From positions 1 to 46,019 of the forward strand of contig JAUZRN010000039.1 in the NCBI GenBank assembly GCA_030950375.1: a DNA stretch of 46,019 nucleotides, read 5' to 3'. The DNA is from Rhodothermus sp. Lineage in GTDB: Bacteria; Bacteroidota; Rhodothermia; Rhodothermales; Rhodothermaceae. The notes under the pieces were generated by a model. That model did no database searches, was not told where the DNA came from, and saw only the letters and a program-made list of their open reading frames with translations. Shown here one piece after another: positions 17,536 through 25,341 of this stretch. A program made the position numbers and the translations under genes. Position 1 is the first letter of the stretch. The number at the start of each line of letters is the position of its first letter.

Positions 17536-17973
17536 ATGGAAGCAGTCGTTCAGGATCGGACCCGAGAAACCCGTACTTTGCTGACCACTGCCCTGCAGGA
17601 ACTGCAACAGGCGCGTCAGGCGCTGGAAACCCAGCCGACCGACTATCGAAGCCTGCTCGACCACACCCTGGAAGCGCTGAAAGCTGCTTTTCGAGGCTTT
17701 CTGACCTGGCATGACGTCCCCATTCCCGCAGATGCCTCGCTCCATCTAATGGCCCGTCCATGCACCGATCTGGCCAGCAGCCTGCGGTTGTACGTTGACC
17801 TGCTGCTTCCGCTGGAAGCCGAAGCGCCGGCCTTGCTCCAGAAAGAGGCGCTTTCGGTCGGCGAACGGGAACGCATTCGCAACGCTTACTTCACTGCCCG
17901 GAACGCTATCGCAACCGTGCTGGGCGAACTGCCGGCTTCCCTCCGTCCTATCCCTGAAGGCTATACGGTCTGA
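17536..17973 (+). CDS. Helical protein of unknown function, possibly HEPN-like
   Basis: A 145-residue, mainly helical protein without signal peptide or membrane segment. The first 35 residues form a likely coiled coil (TALQELQQARQALETQ). The rest (LLDHTLEALKAAFRGFLTWHDVPIP, then SLRLYVDLLLPLEAEA and RIRNAYFTARNAIATVLGEL) has the rhythm of HEPN domains, helical bundles linked to nucleotidyltransferases or RNases. The Rx4-6H RNase motif is not seen and no nucleotidyltransferase gene is adjacent. Its 3' end overlaps the convergent hemN by 13 bp. Assignment to HEPN is tentative. Confidence 0.7.
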   Translation: MEAVVQDRTRETRTLLTTALQELQQARQALETQPTDYRSLLDHTLEALKAAFRGFLTWHDVPIPADASLHLMARPCTDLASSLRLYVDLLLPLEAEAPALLQKEALSVGERERIRNAYFTARNAIATVLGELPASLRPIPEGYTV

Positions 17974-19337
17974 GAGTACAGGGGACGGCCGGTTGAGGCC
18001 GACAGGTAAGCGTCGAAGGCCATCGCCACGTTCCGGATAAAGAACCGTCCCAACTCAGTAACAGTGATTGTCTCGGGCGTGCGCACGACCAGCCCATCGG
18101 CTTCCATTTCTCGAAGCTGTGTCAGCGTGTCCGCAAAATGTACCTTGAAGTCGATGCCAAAACGCTGTTCGACTTCGGGAATGTTCAGGCGGAAGTGACA
18201 CATAAGCGACATGATTACATAGCGTCGAAGCCGATCCTCGTCGGTTAGCAGGTAGCCCCTCCCCACCGGCAACCGTTCTTTCTCCAGCGCCGCATAGTAT
18301 TCGGGCAGCGTCAGCACATTCTGCACATAAGCATCGCGCAACTGACTGATGGCCGAAATGCCAAACGCGTACAGTTCGGTGCCACCATGCGTGGAGTAGC
18401 CCTGAAAGTTGCGCTGGAGCGTGCCTTCGTCGAGGGCCCGACTGAGGGGATCCTCCGGACGGGCAAAGTGATCCATGCCGATGTACCGGTAGCCGCCTTC
18501 AGTGGTCAGCAGTTCAACAGCCCGCAAAAAGAGCTGCAGCTTTTCGGCCGGACGGGGGAGCCACTCCTCGCGGATAAGCCGTTGGTGCTTCTTTTTCCAG
18601 GGCACATGCGCGTAGCTAAACAGAGAGATGCGGTCGGGTCCCAGGGCAATAACCTGCCGGATTGTCTGCTCGAATTGCGGCAGATGCTGATGAGGCAGCC
18701 CGTAAATCAGGTCATAGCTGATACTTTCAAAGCCCAGCTCCCGCGCCCAGCGCGTAACCTCGGCCACCTGCTCGTAAGGCTGGATACGGTTGATCGCCTG
18801 CTGGACGACCGGATCCAGGTCCTGCACCCCTAAGCTGATGCGGTTGAAGCCAGCTTCCCGGGCGGCCTCCAGGTGGGCACGCGTCAGGCCACGCGGATCT
18901 GCCTCGATGCCGATCTCGGCATCAGGCGCAATGTCAAAATGCTGGCGGAGCAGATCCATCAGCGCAACAATCTGCTCCGGCGCCAGATAGGTCGGAGTGC
19001 CTCCTCCCCAGTGAAGCTGCACGACCGGACGGTCGGGAGCGACCCATCGGCTGACCTGTGCCATTTCTCGGGCGAGATAGTCCAGATAGCGGGCAATCTT
19101 CTCCGGCCGGTGTGTAACGATCATGTGGCAGCCGCAGTAGTAGCAGAGCGAACGACAGAAGGGCAAATGGACATACAGGGAGAGCGGCTCCAGGTCGGGC
19201 CGTTGGTTGTCTGCCTGCAGCAGAGCAGCCGCCTGTTCCGGCGGAAAGCCGGCACGAAAATGGGGTGCGGGCGGATAGCTCGTGTAGCGGGGCCCCGGAC
19301 GGTTATACTTCTGGATGAGTTCGGCAGAAACCTGCAT
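17961..19337 (-). CDS. hemN: Oxygen-independent coproporphyrinogen III oxidase
   Basis: A 458-residue radical SAM enzyme. The start is taken at the ATG ending at 19337 (MQVSAELIQKYNRPGPRYTSYPPAP), which gives the usual HemN length; the longer frame upstream has no similarity to the family. The cluster motif CRSLCYYCGC is near residue 60, followed by HWGGGTPTYLAPEQ, SLGVQDLDPVVQQAINRIQP and the C-terminal GYSTHGGTELYAFGISAISQL. It decarboxylates coproporphyrinogen III to protoporphyrinogen IX in anaerobic heme synthesis. It stands alone here; a c-type cytochrome gene at 24.2 kb is one heme user in the window. Confidence 0.95.
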   Translation of the reverse strand: MQVSAELIQKYNRPGPRYTSYPPAPHFRAGFPPEQAAALLQADNQRPDLEPLSLYVHLPFCRSLCYYCGCHMIVTHRPEKIARYLDYLAREMAQVSRWVAPDRPVVQLHWGGGTPTYLAPEQIVALMDLLRQHFDIAPDAEIGIEADPRGLTRAHLEAAREAGFNRISLGVQDLDPVVQQAINRIQPYEQVAEVTRWARELGFESISYDLIYGLPHQHLPQFEQTIRQVIALGPDRISLFSYAHVPWKKKHQRLIREEWLPRPAEKLQLFLRAVELLTTEGGYRYIGMDHFARPEDPLSRALDEGTLQRNFQGYSTHGGTELYAFGISAISQLRDAYVQNVLTLPEYYAALEKERLPVGRGYLLTDEDRLRRYVIMSLMCHFRLNIPEVEQRFGIDFKVHFADTLTQLREMEADGLVVRTPETITVTELGRFFIRNVAMAFDAYLSASTGRPLYSQTV

Positions 19338-19431
19338 GCTCTGATTGTGACGGTCGTTGCTGTTTAAATTCTCTTTTATCTGAAAAGAAGAAACGTGCGC
19401 CTTTTCTGCTGGTGCCCTCCTTGCCTGAAAT

Positions 19432-19940
19432 TCATCCGTCCGCGCGCTGGCACCGTGCTCGTTCCCACCGATCCAGCGGATCAAAAAGGATGCAGGGTGC
19501 GATGCGGGGTGCTTGCGACCGACGGCGGAGGTTGTCCCAGACTGTACTCTCGCAACCAATATATCCCAACCAGGCGGCCAGAAGTAGTTCAATGCCCAGG
19601 ACACCCTGGGCGCTCAGAGCCAGTCCATAGAGTACGGTAGCCAGGGGTGTTGCCCACCAGTGACCGTAGTGCAGCAGGTCCAAGATTACAGCACCTCTGA
19701 CCATCATTCCCAGAACAGCCCATCGCCGCCGTTTTTTTTCAACAGCGGAATCAAAGAGCCCAGCGCATGGCTATGGATTCCGATCAGAGCCCAGAGATAC
19801 AGCGCCAGGTTTCCGGGATGCACGATCTCGGCACGATGCGTAACGAATCAGTACAGAAACCAGAGAAACATTCCACCCAGAGCCGCTCGAGCCAGTCGTC
19901 CGATGGGGCCGGCCTGCAGATCCATGCTGGCCTGATTCAT
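19432..19940 (-). pseudogene. Broken integral membrane protein gene
   Basis: Read on the minus strand from the ATG at 19938-19940, the frame gives MNQASMDLQAGPIGRLARAA and GMFLWFLY, then a TGA at 19848-19850, and continues with FVTHRAEIVHPGNLALYLWALIG. A run of eight A (19733-19740 as T on the plus strand) then shifts the frame into ILDLLHYGHWWATPLATVLYGL and LAAWLGYIGCESTVWDNL, ending CILFDPLDRWER. Put together this is one small protein of about 165 residues with four hydrophobic segments and a conserved-looking GYIGCE motif. One nonsense change (TGG to TGA would fit) and one homopolymer slip break it. The original function is unknown. Confidence 0.72.
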
Positions 19941-19987
19941 AGGCAAGCAAAGCTGGGGATTTTCGAAAAGGTGTACGTTCCCCTCGC

Positions 19988-20019
19988 CTGGTGGTTGCAC
20001 TTCAGGGAGGGATGTCACC
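19988..20019. repeat. 32-bp direct repeat, copy 1 (CRISPR-like)
   Basis: A 32-bp unit beginning CTGGTGGTTGCACTTCAGGG and ending GGATGTCACC, identical to copy 2. The copies are 35 bp apart, the geometry of one CRISPR spacer. The ends are weakly inverted (GGTG/CACC). No cas gene is in the window and I saw no third copy. Confidence 0.75.
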
Positions 20020-20054
20020 TGGCATAAGCTGCGCTGGCTCCTTGGACCCTGTCG

Positions 20055-20086
20055 CTGGTGGTTGCACTTCAGGGAGGGATGTCACC
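20055..20086. repeat. 32-bp direct repeat, copy 2 (CRISPR-like)
   Basis: Identical to copy 1. Its right end overlaps the stop codon (20082-20084) of the glycosyltransferase gene that arrives on the minus strand. The 35-bp segment between the two copies (20020-20054) is unique in the window. It may be a degenerate or minimal CRISPR array, or a local duplication of the gene's tail. Confidence 0.75.
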
Positions 20087-22397
20087 CCGCGGAGGCAGCT
20101 GGCTGAAGCGATTCTGCGGCTCTGGGCTCAACGCCTCGCTGTTGTAGGGGCAGGTAGGCTTCGACCAGACGCATCTCCAGCAGCGACATCAGAAAGGCCA
20201 GCGTCGATTCCGCCCCCTGGTTTTCGTTGACCCCGTTGGGCTGGAGCCCATCGCAGCAACCACCGGTGGATGGATCGTAGAGCGGTAGGCCCAGCTGGTT
20301 ACGTCCCAGGAACCACTCGAAGGCCCGACGCGCCTCCTGGTACCAGAACGCATCGTTCGTAATGCGAAACGCCTCCAAGCAGGCCGAAACGGTTGCGTGC
20401 GCCTCAATAGGCTGCTGATCGAAATGGGGCCGCTTTTTGCCCCTCCGATAGAAGCCATCGTTTCCAATGGGCACGAAGTGTCCCTGCCTGTCCTGTTGTA
20501 CATCTATCAGCCAGCGCAATGATTCCAGTCCGGCTTCCAACCATTCCTGGCGGCCGGTCCAGTAACCGGCCATCATCAATGCATGCGGTAACCGTGCGTT
20601 GGCATAGGTGAGTCGGTCTTCGAACCAGCGCCAGTCGTCTTGTCGTCTTTTCTGGTAAAGCTCATAGAGCCGCTTTGCCAGCGTTTCGCGGGTCCGCAGG
20701 GCCGAGCGATCTCCGTAGAAGCGGCGCAGATACTCTTGTATGCCCAGAATCGTAAAAGCCCAAGCACGTGGGCTAACAAAGTGAAGCACAGCCGGTAAGG
20801 CATCTTCAAATAGGCGGCCTGCCAGTTTCCAGAGACCTGGACGGCGCGAGCGTCCGACCACATAGCCTAGTCCCCAGAGTGCCCGGGCGTGACTGTCTTC
20901 GGAGCCTACTGTTTCGAGCCAGTGGCGATTGTAGTCCATAAAGTTGCGGAAGCGCCCGGTCTCTGGATTAAACGCATGCCAGAGAAAGGCCAGGTAGCGC
21001 GTGGCCAGTTCGGGCGCTTCACGTCCCATCTTTCCGCCTAACTCCTCAAGCAACACAGCCACGATCAGCGCGCGCGCATTGTCGTCGGTGGTATATCCCT
21101 CGTTATAGTTAGGTACTGTATAGGTAGCATGCTGCAGGATACCTGTGTCGTCGGTCAGACGCTTGAGATGGTCCAGTTTAAGCACCGGCAGTTCAACTGG
21201 CCGTTGATTGAGCGTTGGAATTGCCATGCGCGTGCGGGGAGTGCTGGTCGCCCGTGCTCGTACAAAGCTCTCCAGGTAGCGCTGCGCCACTACTGGCCAG
21301 ATCATCTGACGGCCATACAGATATGCCCGTTTGCGGATTGCATGACGTTCCGCCTCATCATCCAGCAGTCGGTTAATGGCCTCAGCGATTGCCCGGGCAT
21401 CTCGGAACGGTACCAGCAGTCCACGCCCGTTGGCCAGCAGCTCCTCAGCGTGCCAGTACGGCGTTGAAATCACTGCTTTGCCACAACCAACCGTGTAGGC
21501 CAGCGTGCCCGAGGTGATCTGCTCTCGGTTCAGATAGGGGGTCAGGTAAATATCCGCCGCACCGATGAATTCGACGAGCTCTTCCATGCTAACGAATCGA
21601 TTATGGAAAATCACATGCGCCTCAATACCCAGCTCCCGCACACGTCGTTGTAGAAAAAGTCGGTAGCTCTCGCCTTCCACCTGGCGCACATGGGGGTGCG
21701 TAGCGCCCAGTACGAGATAGACGACGTTCGGATGCCGCTCCAGCACAGCGGGCAGAGCTTCAATGACATACTCAATCCCCTTGTTACGCGAAAGCAATCC
21801 GAAGGTCAGGAGTACGATTTTCCCCTCCACCCCAAAGCGATCCTTGTAGAAGTTCGGGTCCACAAACGGCACATCGGGAATACCATGTGGAATCAGGTCT
21901 ATTTTGTTTTCCGGTACCCCGTAGATCGTCTGTAGAAATTCCTTCCCACGCTGCGTCATGGTAACCACACGGTCTGAGAGCGCTACCAGCTCCTCAAGCA
22001 CAGCCCGCTGTTCGGCGTTCGGCTCTCGTAGAATCGTGTGCAGCGTGGTAACGACGGGCGCACGTAGTTCGCGCACAAGGGTCAGTACATGGCTACCGGC
22101 CGGCCCCCCAAAAATGCCATATTCATGTTGCAAGCAAACGACATCCACGTCGTTGATATTCAAAAATTCAGCAGCCCGGCGGTAGGCGGTCAGATCCTCT
22201 TCGGGAATTTCAAAGCGAACCCGCGGCGGGTAGGCATATCCTTCGGACCGGTCGTTGATCGGCACTGCAAAGCAGGTGGCCTCGGGAGCAGCCGCCGCAA
22301 CGGCCTCACACAGATCCGTCGTGAACGTAGCAATACCACACTGGCGGGGTAGATAGTTACCGACAAAAGCTATGCGCCGTATGCGAGCCCCCTCCAT
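20082..22397 (-). CDS. Two-domain glycosyltransferase: GT4 plus alpha/alpha-barrel domain
   Basis: A 771-residue protein from the ATG ending at 22397. Residues about 1-390 are a GT-B glycosyltransferase of family GT4: GNYLPRQCGIATFTTDL at the N-terminus, LQHEYGIFGG, LLTFGLLSRNKGIEYVIEALP, and a donor-site region with TSGTLAYTVGCGKAVISTPYWHAEE. Residues about 410-750 form an (alpha/alpha)-toroid-like domain with YNEGYTTDDNARALIVA and NRHWLETVGSEDSHARALWGLGY, resembling glycoside hydrolase or phosphorylase helical barrels. The TTDDNARAL motif recurs in fused or neighbouring proteins of mannan/mannoside metabolism, so a mannose-type sugar is possible. No signal peptide; cytoplasmic. Confidence 0.85.
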   Translation of the reverse strand: MEGARIRRIAFVGNYLPRQCGIATFTTDLCEAVAAAAPEATCFAVPINDRSEGYAYPPRVRFEIPEEDLTAYRRAAEFLNINDVDVVCLQHEYGIFGGPAGSHVLTLVRELRAPVVTTLHTILREPNAEQRAVLEELVALSDRVVTMTQRGKEFLQTIYGVPENKIDLIPHGIPDVPFVDPNFYKDRFGVEGKIVLLTFGLLSRNKGIEYVIEALPAVLERHPNVVYLVLGATHPHVRQVEGESYRLFLQRRVRELGIEAHVIFHNRFVSMEELVEFIGAADIYLTPYLNREQITSGTLAYTVGCGKAVISTPYWHAEELLANGRGLLVPFRDARAIAEAINRLLDDEAERHAIRKRAYLYGRQMIWPVVAQRYLESFVRARATSTPRTRMAIPTLNQRPVELPVLKLDHLKRLTDDTGILQHATYTVPNYNEGYTTDDNARALIVAVLLEELGGKMGREAPELATRYLAFLWHAFNPETGRFRNFMDYNRHWLETVGSEDSHARALWGLGYVVGRSRRPGLWKLAGRLFEDALPAVLHFVSPRAWAFTILGIQEYLRRFYGDRSALRTRETLAKRLYELYQKRRQDDWRWFEDRLTYANARLPHALMMAGYWTGRQEWLEAGLESLRWLIDVQQDRQGHFVPIGNDGFYRRGKKRPHFDQQPIEAHATVSACLEAFRITNDAFWYQEARRAFEWFLGRNQLGLPLYDPSTGGCCDGLQPNGVNENQGAESTLAFLMSLLEMRLVEAYLPLQQRGVEPRAAESLQPAASAG

Positions 22398-22479
22398 AGA
22401 AGCCAAGCTTGGATGGTTGTCAGCAAAGAGCAGAAGGCGTACGGAGAAGAGATCGCCTGCTCGTCATAAACGTTCCTGA

Positions 22480-22520
22480 AAAAATGGCAAAACGGTTGGC
22501 CTGAAGGCCAACCGTTGCCG
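22480..22520 (-). terminator. Rho-independent terminator of the OsmC gene
   Basis: A perfect 11-bp stem (AACGGTTGGCC at 22491-22501 with GGCCAACCGTT at 22506-22516) around a TGAA loop, extended by GGC/GCC. On the minus strand it is followed by a T-rich tract (A run at 22479-22484 on the plus strand), so it ends transcripts from the OsmC gene. Confidence 0.85.
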
Positions 22521-22539
22521 TATCGTAACGATGTGGGGC

Positions 22540-22962
22540 TCAGACTAACCGGGCGTGCAATTCGATGAGGGGTACAGCAGCCAGTGCTTTAGAAACCGGA
22601 CATCCCTCCTTAGCCGCCTCAGCATGCTCTCTGAATGTATCTTCATCCAATCCGGGTGCTTCTACCTCAGTGTGCAGTTCAATCTTGCTGATGCGTGGCC
22701 CATCGCCCGTCATCTCCAGATGCACGCGCGCCTCGGTCTGCACGCGTCGGGGTGTGTGGCCAGCCTGGTCCAGTCGGTGCGCCAACGCCATCGAAAAGCA
22801 GCCCGCATGTGCTGCCGCAATCAGCTCCTCTGGATTGGTTCCCTCCCCTTCTTCAAAGCGCGAGGCAAAGGAATAAGCCCCTTCAAATGTGCCAAAGGCC
22901 ATACGGCCATTTCCTTCACGCAGATTGCCGTTCCATACGGCCTGTGCTTTGCGTACGGGCAT
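22540..22962 (-). CDS. osmC: OsmC family peroxiredoxin
   Basis: A 140-residue protein of the OsmC subfamily. The two redox cysteines are visible: HAGCFSMALAHRL near residue 55 and KEGCPVSKALAAV near residue 120. EEGEGTNPEELIAAAHAGC is the classic OsmC signature. It reduces organic hydroperoxides in the cytoplasm, normally with lipoyl or thiol partners. It is a single-gene unit with its own terminator, diverging from the C26 gene across 470 bp. Confidence 0.93.
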   Translation of the reverse strand: MPVRKAQAVWNGNLREGNGRMAFGTFEGAYSFASRFEEGEGTNPEELIAAAHAGCFSMALAHRLDQAGHTPRRVQTEARVHLEMTGDGPRISKIELHTEVEAPGLDEDTFREHAEAAKEGCPVSKALAAVPLIELHARLV

Positions 22963-23431
22963 AGATCTTACGCGATTGGTTCAAGGGATGCACTTTAAGG
23001 AAGAAAATAAGCGTTCCCGGACAAAAAGCAAGGTACTCCCTGCGCATGCTGCTCCTGGACAGAAGAGAGCATGGTCCCCCCTCTTCTTTTCAGGACGCAG
23101 CGCAGCGTCGATAGCCGGAATCAGGCGGGCATTGCTGATGTAACCAAGCGCCACTGCTTTCCTTCATAGAAGCATGCTCAGGCCTATCTCTGACCGGAAC
23201 GTTCAAGCCCGGCACGATCACCAACTTGCAGCGGCCATGCATACCCACGTAGCGTCCCTCTCGGGTATCGCACACAGTGTGTCGCTTCACTGCGGAAACT
23301 ATTTACCAGCCCTGCAATTGATTGAGGCAAAGCGCGCTGGGGCTATGGGGCCTTCCATCCTGATCGATGATGGAGAGCGCATGCTGTTTGTGCCTCTTTT
23401 CACTTTTCACACGTATCGGCAACGCTGAGCC
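22963..23431. other. Gene-free stretch between divergent genes
   Basis: About 470 bp with no supportable gene. Two overlapping frames on opposite strands (23090-23290 minus, 23174-23428 plus) have no signal, motif or start context. The plus frame ends just before the C26 gene and contains LIEAKRAGAMGPSILIDDGE, which reads slightly protein-like, so a decayed gene is possible. The promoters of osmC and the C26 gene should be here. Confidence 0.4.
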
Positions 23432-24124
23432 ATGGTACGCATTGCGTTGACCACTGCTTTTGATGGCAAACGCCAGCAGCTGGCGCTTGCCTACGTAACG
23501 GCCATCGAAGCAGCCGGCGCACTCCCTGTACTGTTACCCCTCACGCAATCCAAAGCAGCTACCCGACACTTTGCACAGTTCCTGGATGGCCTTGTTGTAC
23601 CGGGCGGACCTGCCATAACCGATGGGTTGATTGGCGAGCTCCCGGATGATCTGGAGCCTCCGCAGCCCCTTCGTACTGCAAGCGATCGGCTTTATCTGCA
23701 AGCGTTTCTGGAACAGGGCAAACCGATTCTGGGCATTTGCTATGGGATGCAACTGCTGAATGCTGTGCTGGGCGGTACGCTGTATGCCGACGTGCAGCGT
23801 CAACTTCAGGGGGCCCAGGCACATAGCCCGAAACGAGGAGCCCAGAAGCATCCCATTGAGATCACACCTACCTCCCACCTGGCCCATCTACTGAACGGGA
23901 CGTCCAGGATGGTCAACACACGACATCTGCAGGCAGTTGCCACGCTCGGCCGGGGGCTTCGCGTCAGTGCCCGAGCTCCCGACGGAGTGATCGAGGCTAT
24001 TGAATCACCTGACGGCCGCCTGCTGGGCGTACAATTTCATCCAGAACGTATGGGGGCGGAGGGTCTTCCGCTGTTTCGCCATCTCGTCACCCAGGCCCAA
24101 AAACTTTCAAACAGCCATATCTGA
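23432..24124 (+). CDS. C26 gamma-glutamyl hydrolase-like glutamine amidotransferase
   Basis: A 230-residue class I glutamine amidotransferase-like protein. The nucleophile elbow GICYGMQLLNAVLGGTLYADV has the active Cys near residue 108, and the catalytic His-Glu pair is in VQFHPERMG near the C-terminus. The N-terminus (IALTTAFDGKRQQLALAYVTAIEAAGALPVLLP) and VVPGGPAITD fit the PuuD/gamma-glutamyl-GABA hydrolase group. It probably cleaves a gamma-glutamyl amide. No polyamine genes are seen next to it, so the substrate is open. Confidence 0.9.
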   Translation: MVRIALTTAFDGKRQQLALAYVTAIEAAGALPVLLPLTQSKAATRHFAQFLDGLVVPGGPAITDGLIGELPDDLEPPQPLRTASDRLYLQAFLEQGKPILGICYGMQLLNAVLGGTLYADVQRQLQGAQAHSPKRGAQKHPIEITPTSHLAHLLNGTSRMVNTRHLQAVATLGRGLRVSARAPDGVIEAIESPDGRLLGVQFHPERMGAEGLPLFRHLVTQAQKLSNSHI

Positions 24125-24229
24125 AGCGTTCAAAAATGCCCCAGCGTTGCAACGGGTGCAGTTCCAACTGATGGAATTAGCCTCACGTCTGTCTCTGGCT
24201 GCCTGAGGCATCCTGAACGACTGGCCTGC

Positions 24230-24718
24230 TCAATCGCCCGGCTTTGTCTCCGGAATCCCCGTCTGCTCCCATAGCACGGCCGGATCCCAGGGTTCTCGTT
24301 GCCGACTGGCCGCCCGCACGGCGGCTACCTCTTCAGGTGAGACGGGCTCGGCCTGGTTGCCAAAATGCTGCCGTACAAACGTCAGCACTGCGGCAATCTG
24401 TTCATCCGTCAGAAAATCATGCGCTGTCATCACATTATTGTATACTTCCTCCCCCACTTTCATCTCCCCCTGCGCACCATGTAGGATCAGCCGGATGAGC
24501 CTTCCTTTGTCGCCCTGCACCCACTCGTTCGGTGTCAAAGGAGGATAGATACCAGGCACACCCTGGCCATTGGGCTGGTGGCAGGTGGCACAGTAATTCT
24601 GGTACACCCGCTGGCCCAGTTGCATAAACTGCGTTTCTGCATCCGTCGGGAGCGTTTGCTGCTCGAAACGGCAGGCGGCCAGCACCAACAGGCCGGCAAG
24701 CAACAGGAATGCACGCAT
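24230..24718 (-). CDS. c-type cytochrome lipoprotein
   Basis: A 162-residue protein. The start at the ATG ending at 24718 gives a lipoprotein signal peptide (MRAFLLLAGLLVLAAC). One heme site CATCH sits in YQNYCATCHQPNGQGVPGIYPPL near residue 45, and a distal Met is likely in the downstream segment (GEMKVGEEVYNNVMTAHDFL). It looks like a cytochrome c of the cbb3/alternative-complex style accessory type, an electron carrier on the periplasmic face. It may be cotranscribed with the MOSC gene, which ends 13 bp upstream of this gene's start. Confidence 0.9.
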   Translation of the reverse strand: MRAFLLLAGLLVLAACRFEQQTLPTDAETQFMQLGQRVYQNYCATCHQPNGQGVPGIYPPLTPNEWVQGDKGRLIRLILHGAQGEMKVGEEVYNNVMTAHDFLTDEQIAAVLTFVRQHFGNQAEPVSPEEVAAVRAASRQREPWDPAVLWEQTGIPETKPGD

Positions 24719-24731
24719 ACAACCGTACAAT

Positions 24732-25232
24732 TTACAGCTTACGGACCGGATTGCCTACATGAACGACACCGCCCTTGCGCACCATGAACAGCGCACCGCG
24801 TAGCCCTGTTTGGGCAACCGCTTTAAATGCTGCTGGATCTGTGCGTGCCCGGAACGTGGCACATGGATGATGAGGCCGATCGCTGCGCTCCAGCACCACG
24901 TCGCCCACCAGCAGCCGATCACCAGGTTGGAGCGTCCGCAGGTCGATCCCTTCCAGGATCAGGTTGTCACCCGGCACCTCCGGCCGTACCCCTAACACGC
25001 GCAGCACTTCCAGGCTCATGGCACTTACCTCACGACCCGGCGTGTGCCGACGGGCATGATCCCCCGGACATCCTACCCCCACTTCCAACGTCAATGCTGC
25101 CCGCAACAGGTGTATGCCCGGTGCCGGGCTTTCCACCAGATAGGCTACGCGACCAATCGGCTCAAACTGGAGCGCCTCCAGCGCCTGCAGGTAGGTGGCA
25201 AGTAGCGTGTCGTCCATGGCCATGGCAAGCAT
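24732..25232 (-). CDS. MOSC domain protein
   Basis: About 166 residues from an internal ATG ending at 25232; an earlier ATG at 25283 adds a 17-residue lead that would overlap the divergent reading frame. The MOSC beta-barrel pattern is visible as VGCPGDHARRHTPGREVSAMSLEVL, PGDNLILEGIDLRTLQPGDRLLVGDVVLE and the conserved Cys in RPHHPCATF. MOSC domains are thought to carry sulfur or molybdenum-cofactor related chemistry. This is a stand-alone form, with no molybdoenzyme nearby. The exact start among several Met codons (25232, 25223, 25217) is unclear. Confidence 0.82.
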   Translation of the reverse strand: MLAMAMDDTLLATYLQALEALQFEPIGRVAYLVESPAPGIHLLRAALTLEVGVGCPGDHARRHTPGREVSAMSLEVLRVLGVRPEVPGDNLILEGIDLRTLQPGDRLLVGDVVLERSDRPHHPCATFRARTDPAAFKAVAQTGLRGALFMVRKGGVVHVGNPVRKL

Positions 25233-25341
25233 TTGCAGGTAATGTAGGATGCAAGGAGAATTGACGGACCCGGGCAGCGGCATTTTCTCGAATTGTTTAA
25301 TTTGGGCGCGCTGTTACTCAACAAGTTGCCAGAGGGGTAAC

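Noticed and set aside
23174-23428. 84-residue plus-strand frame ahead of the C26 gene
   Set aside because: No signal, motif or ribosome site; only the tail looks slightly protein-like. Left as a possible decayed gene within the gap entry.
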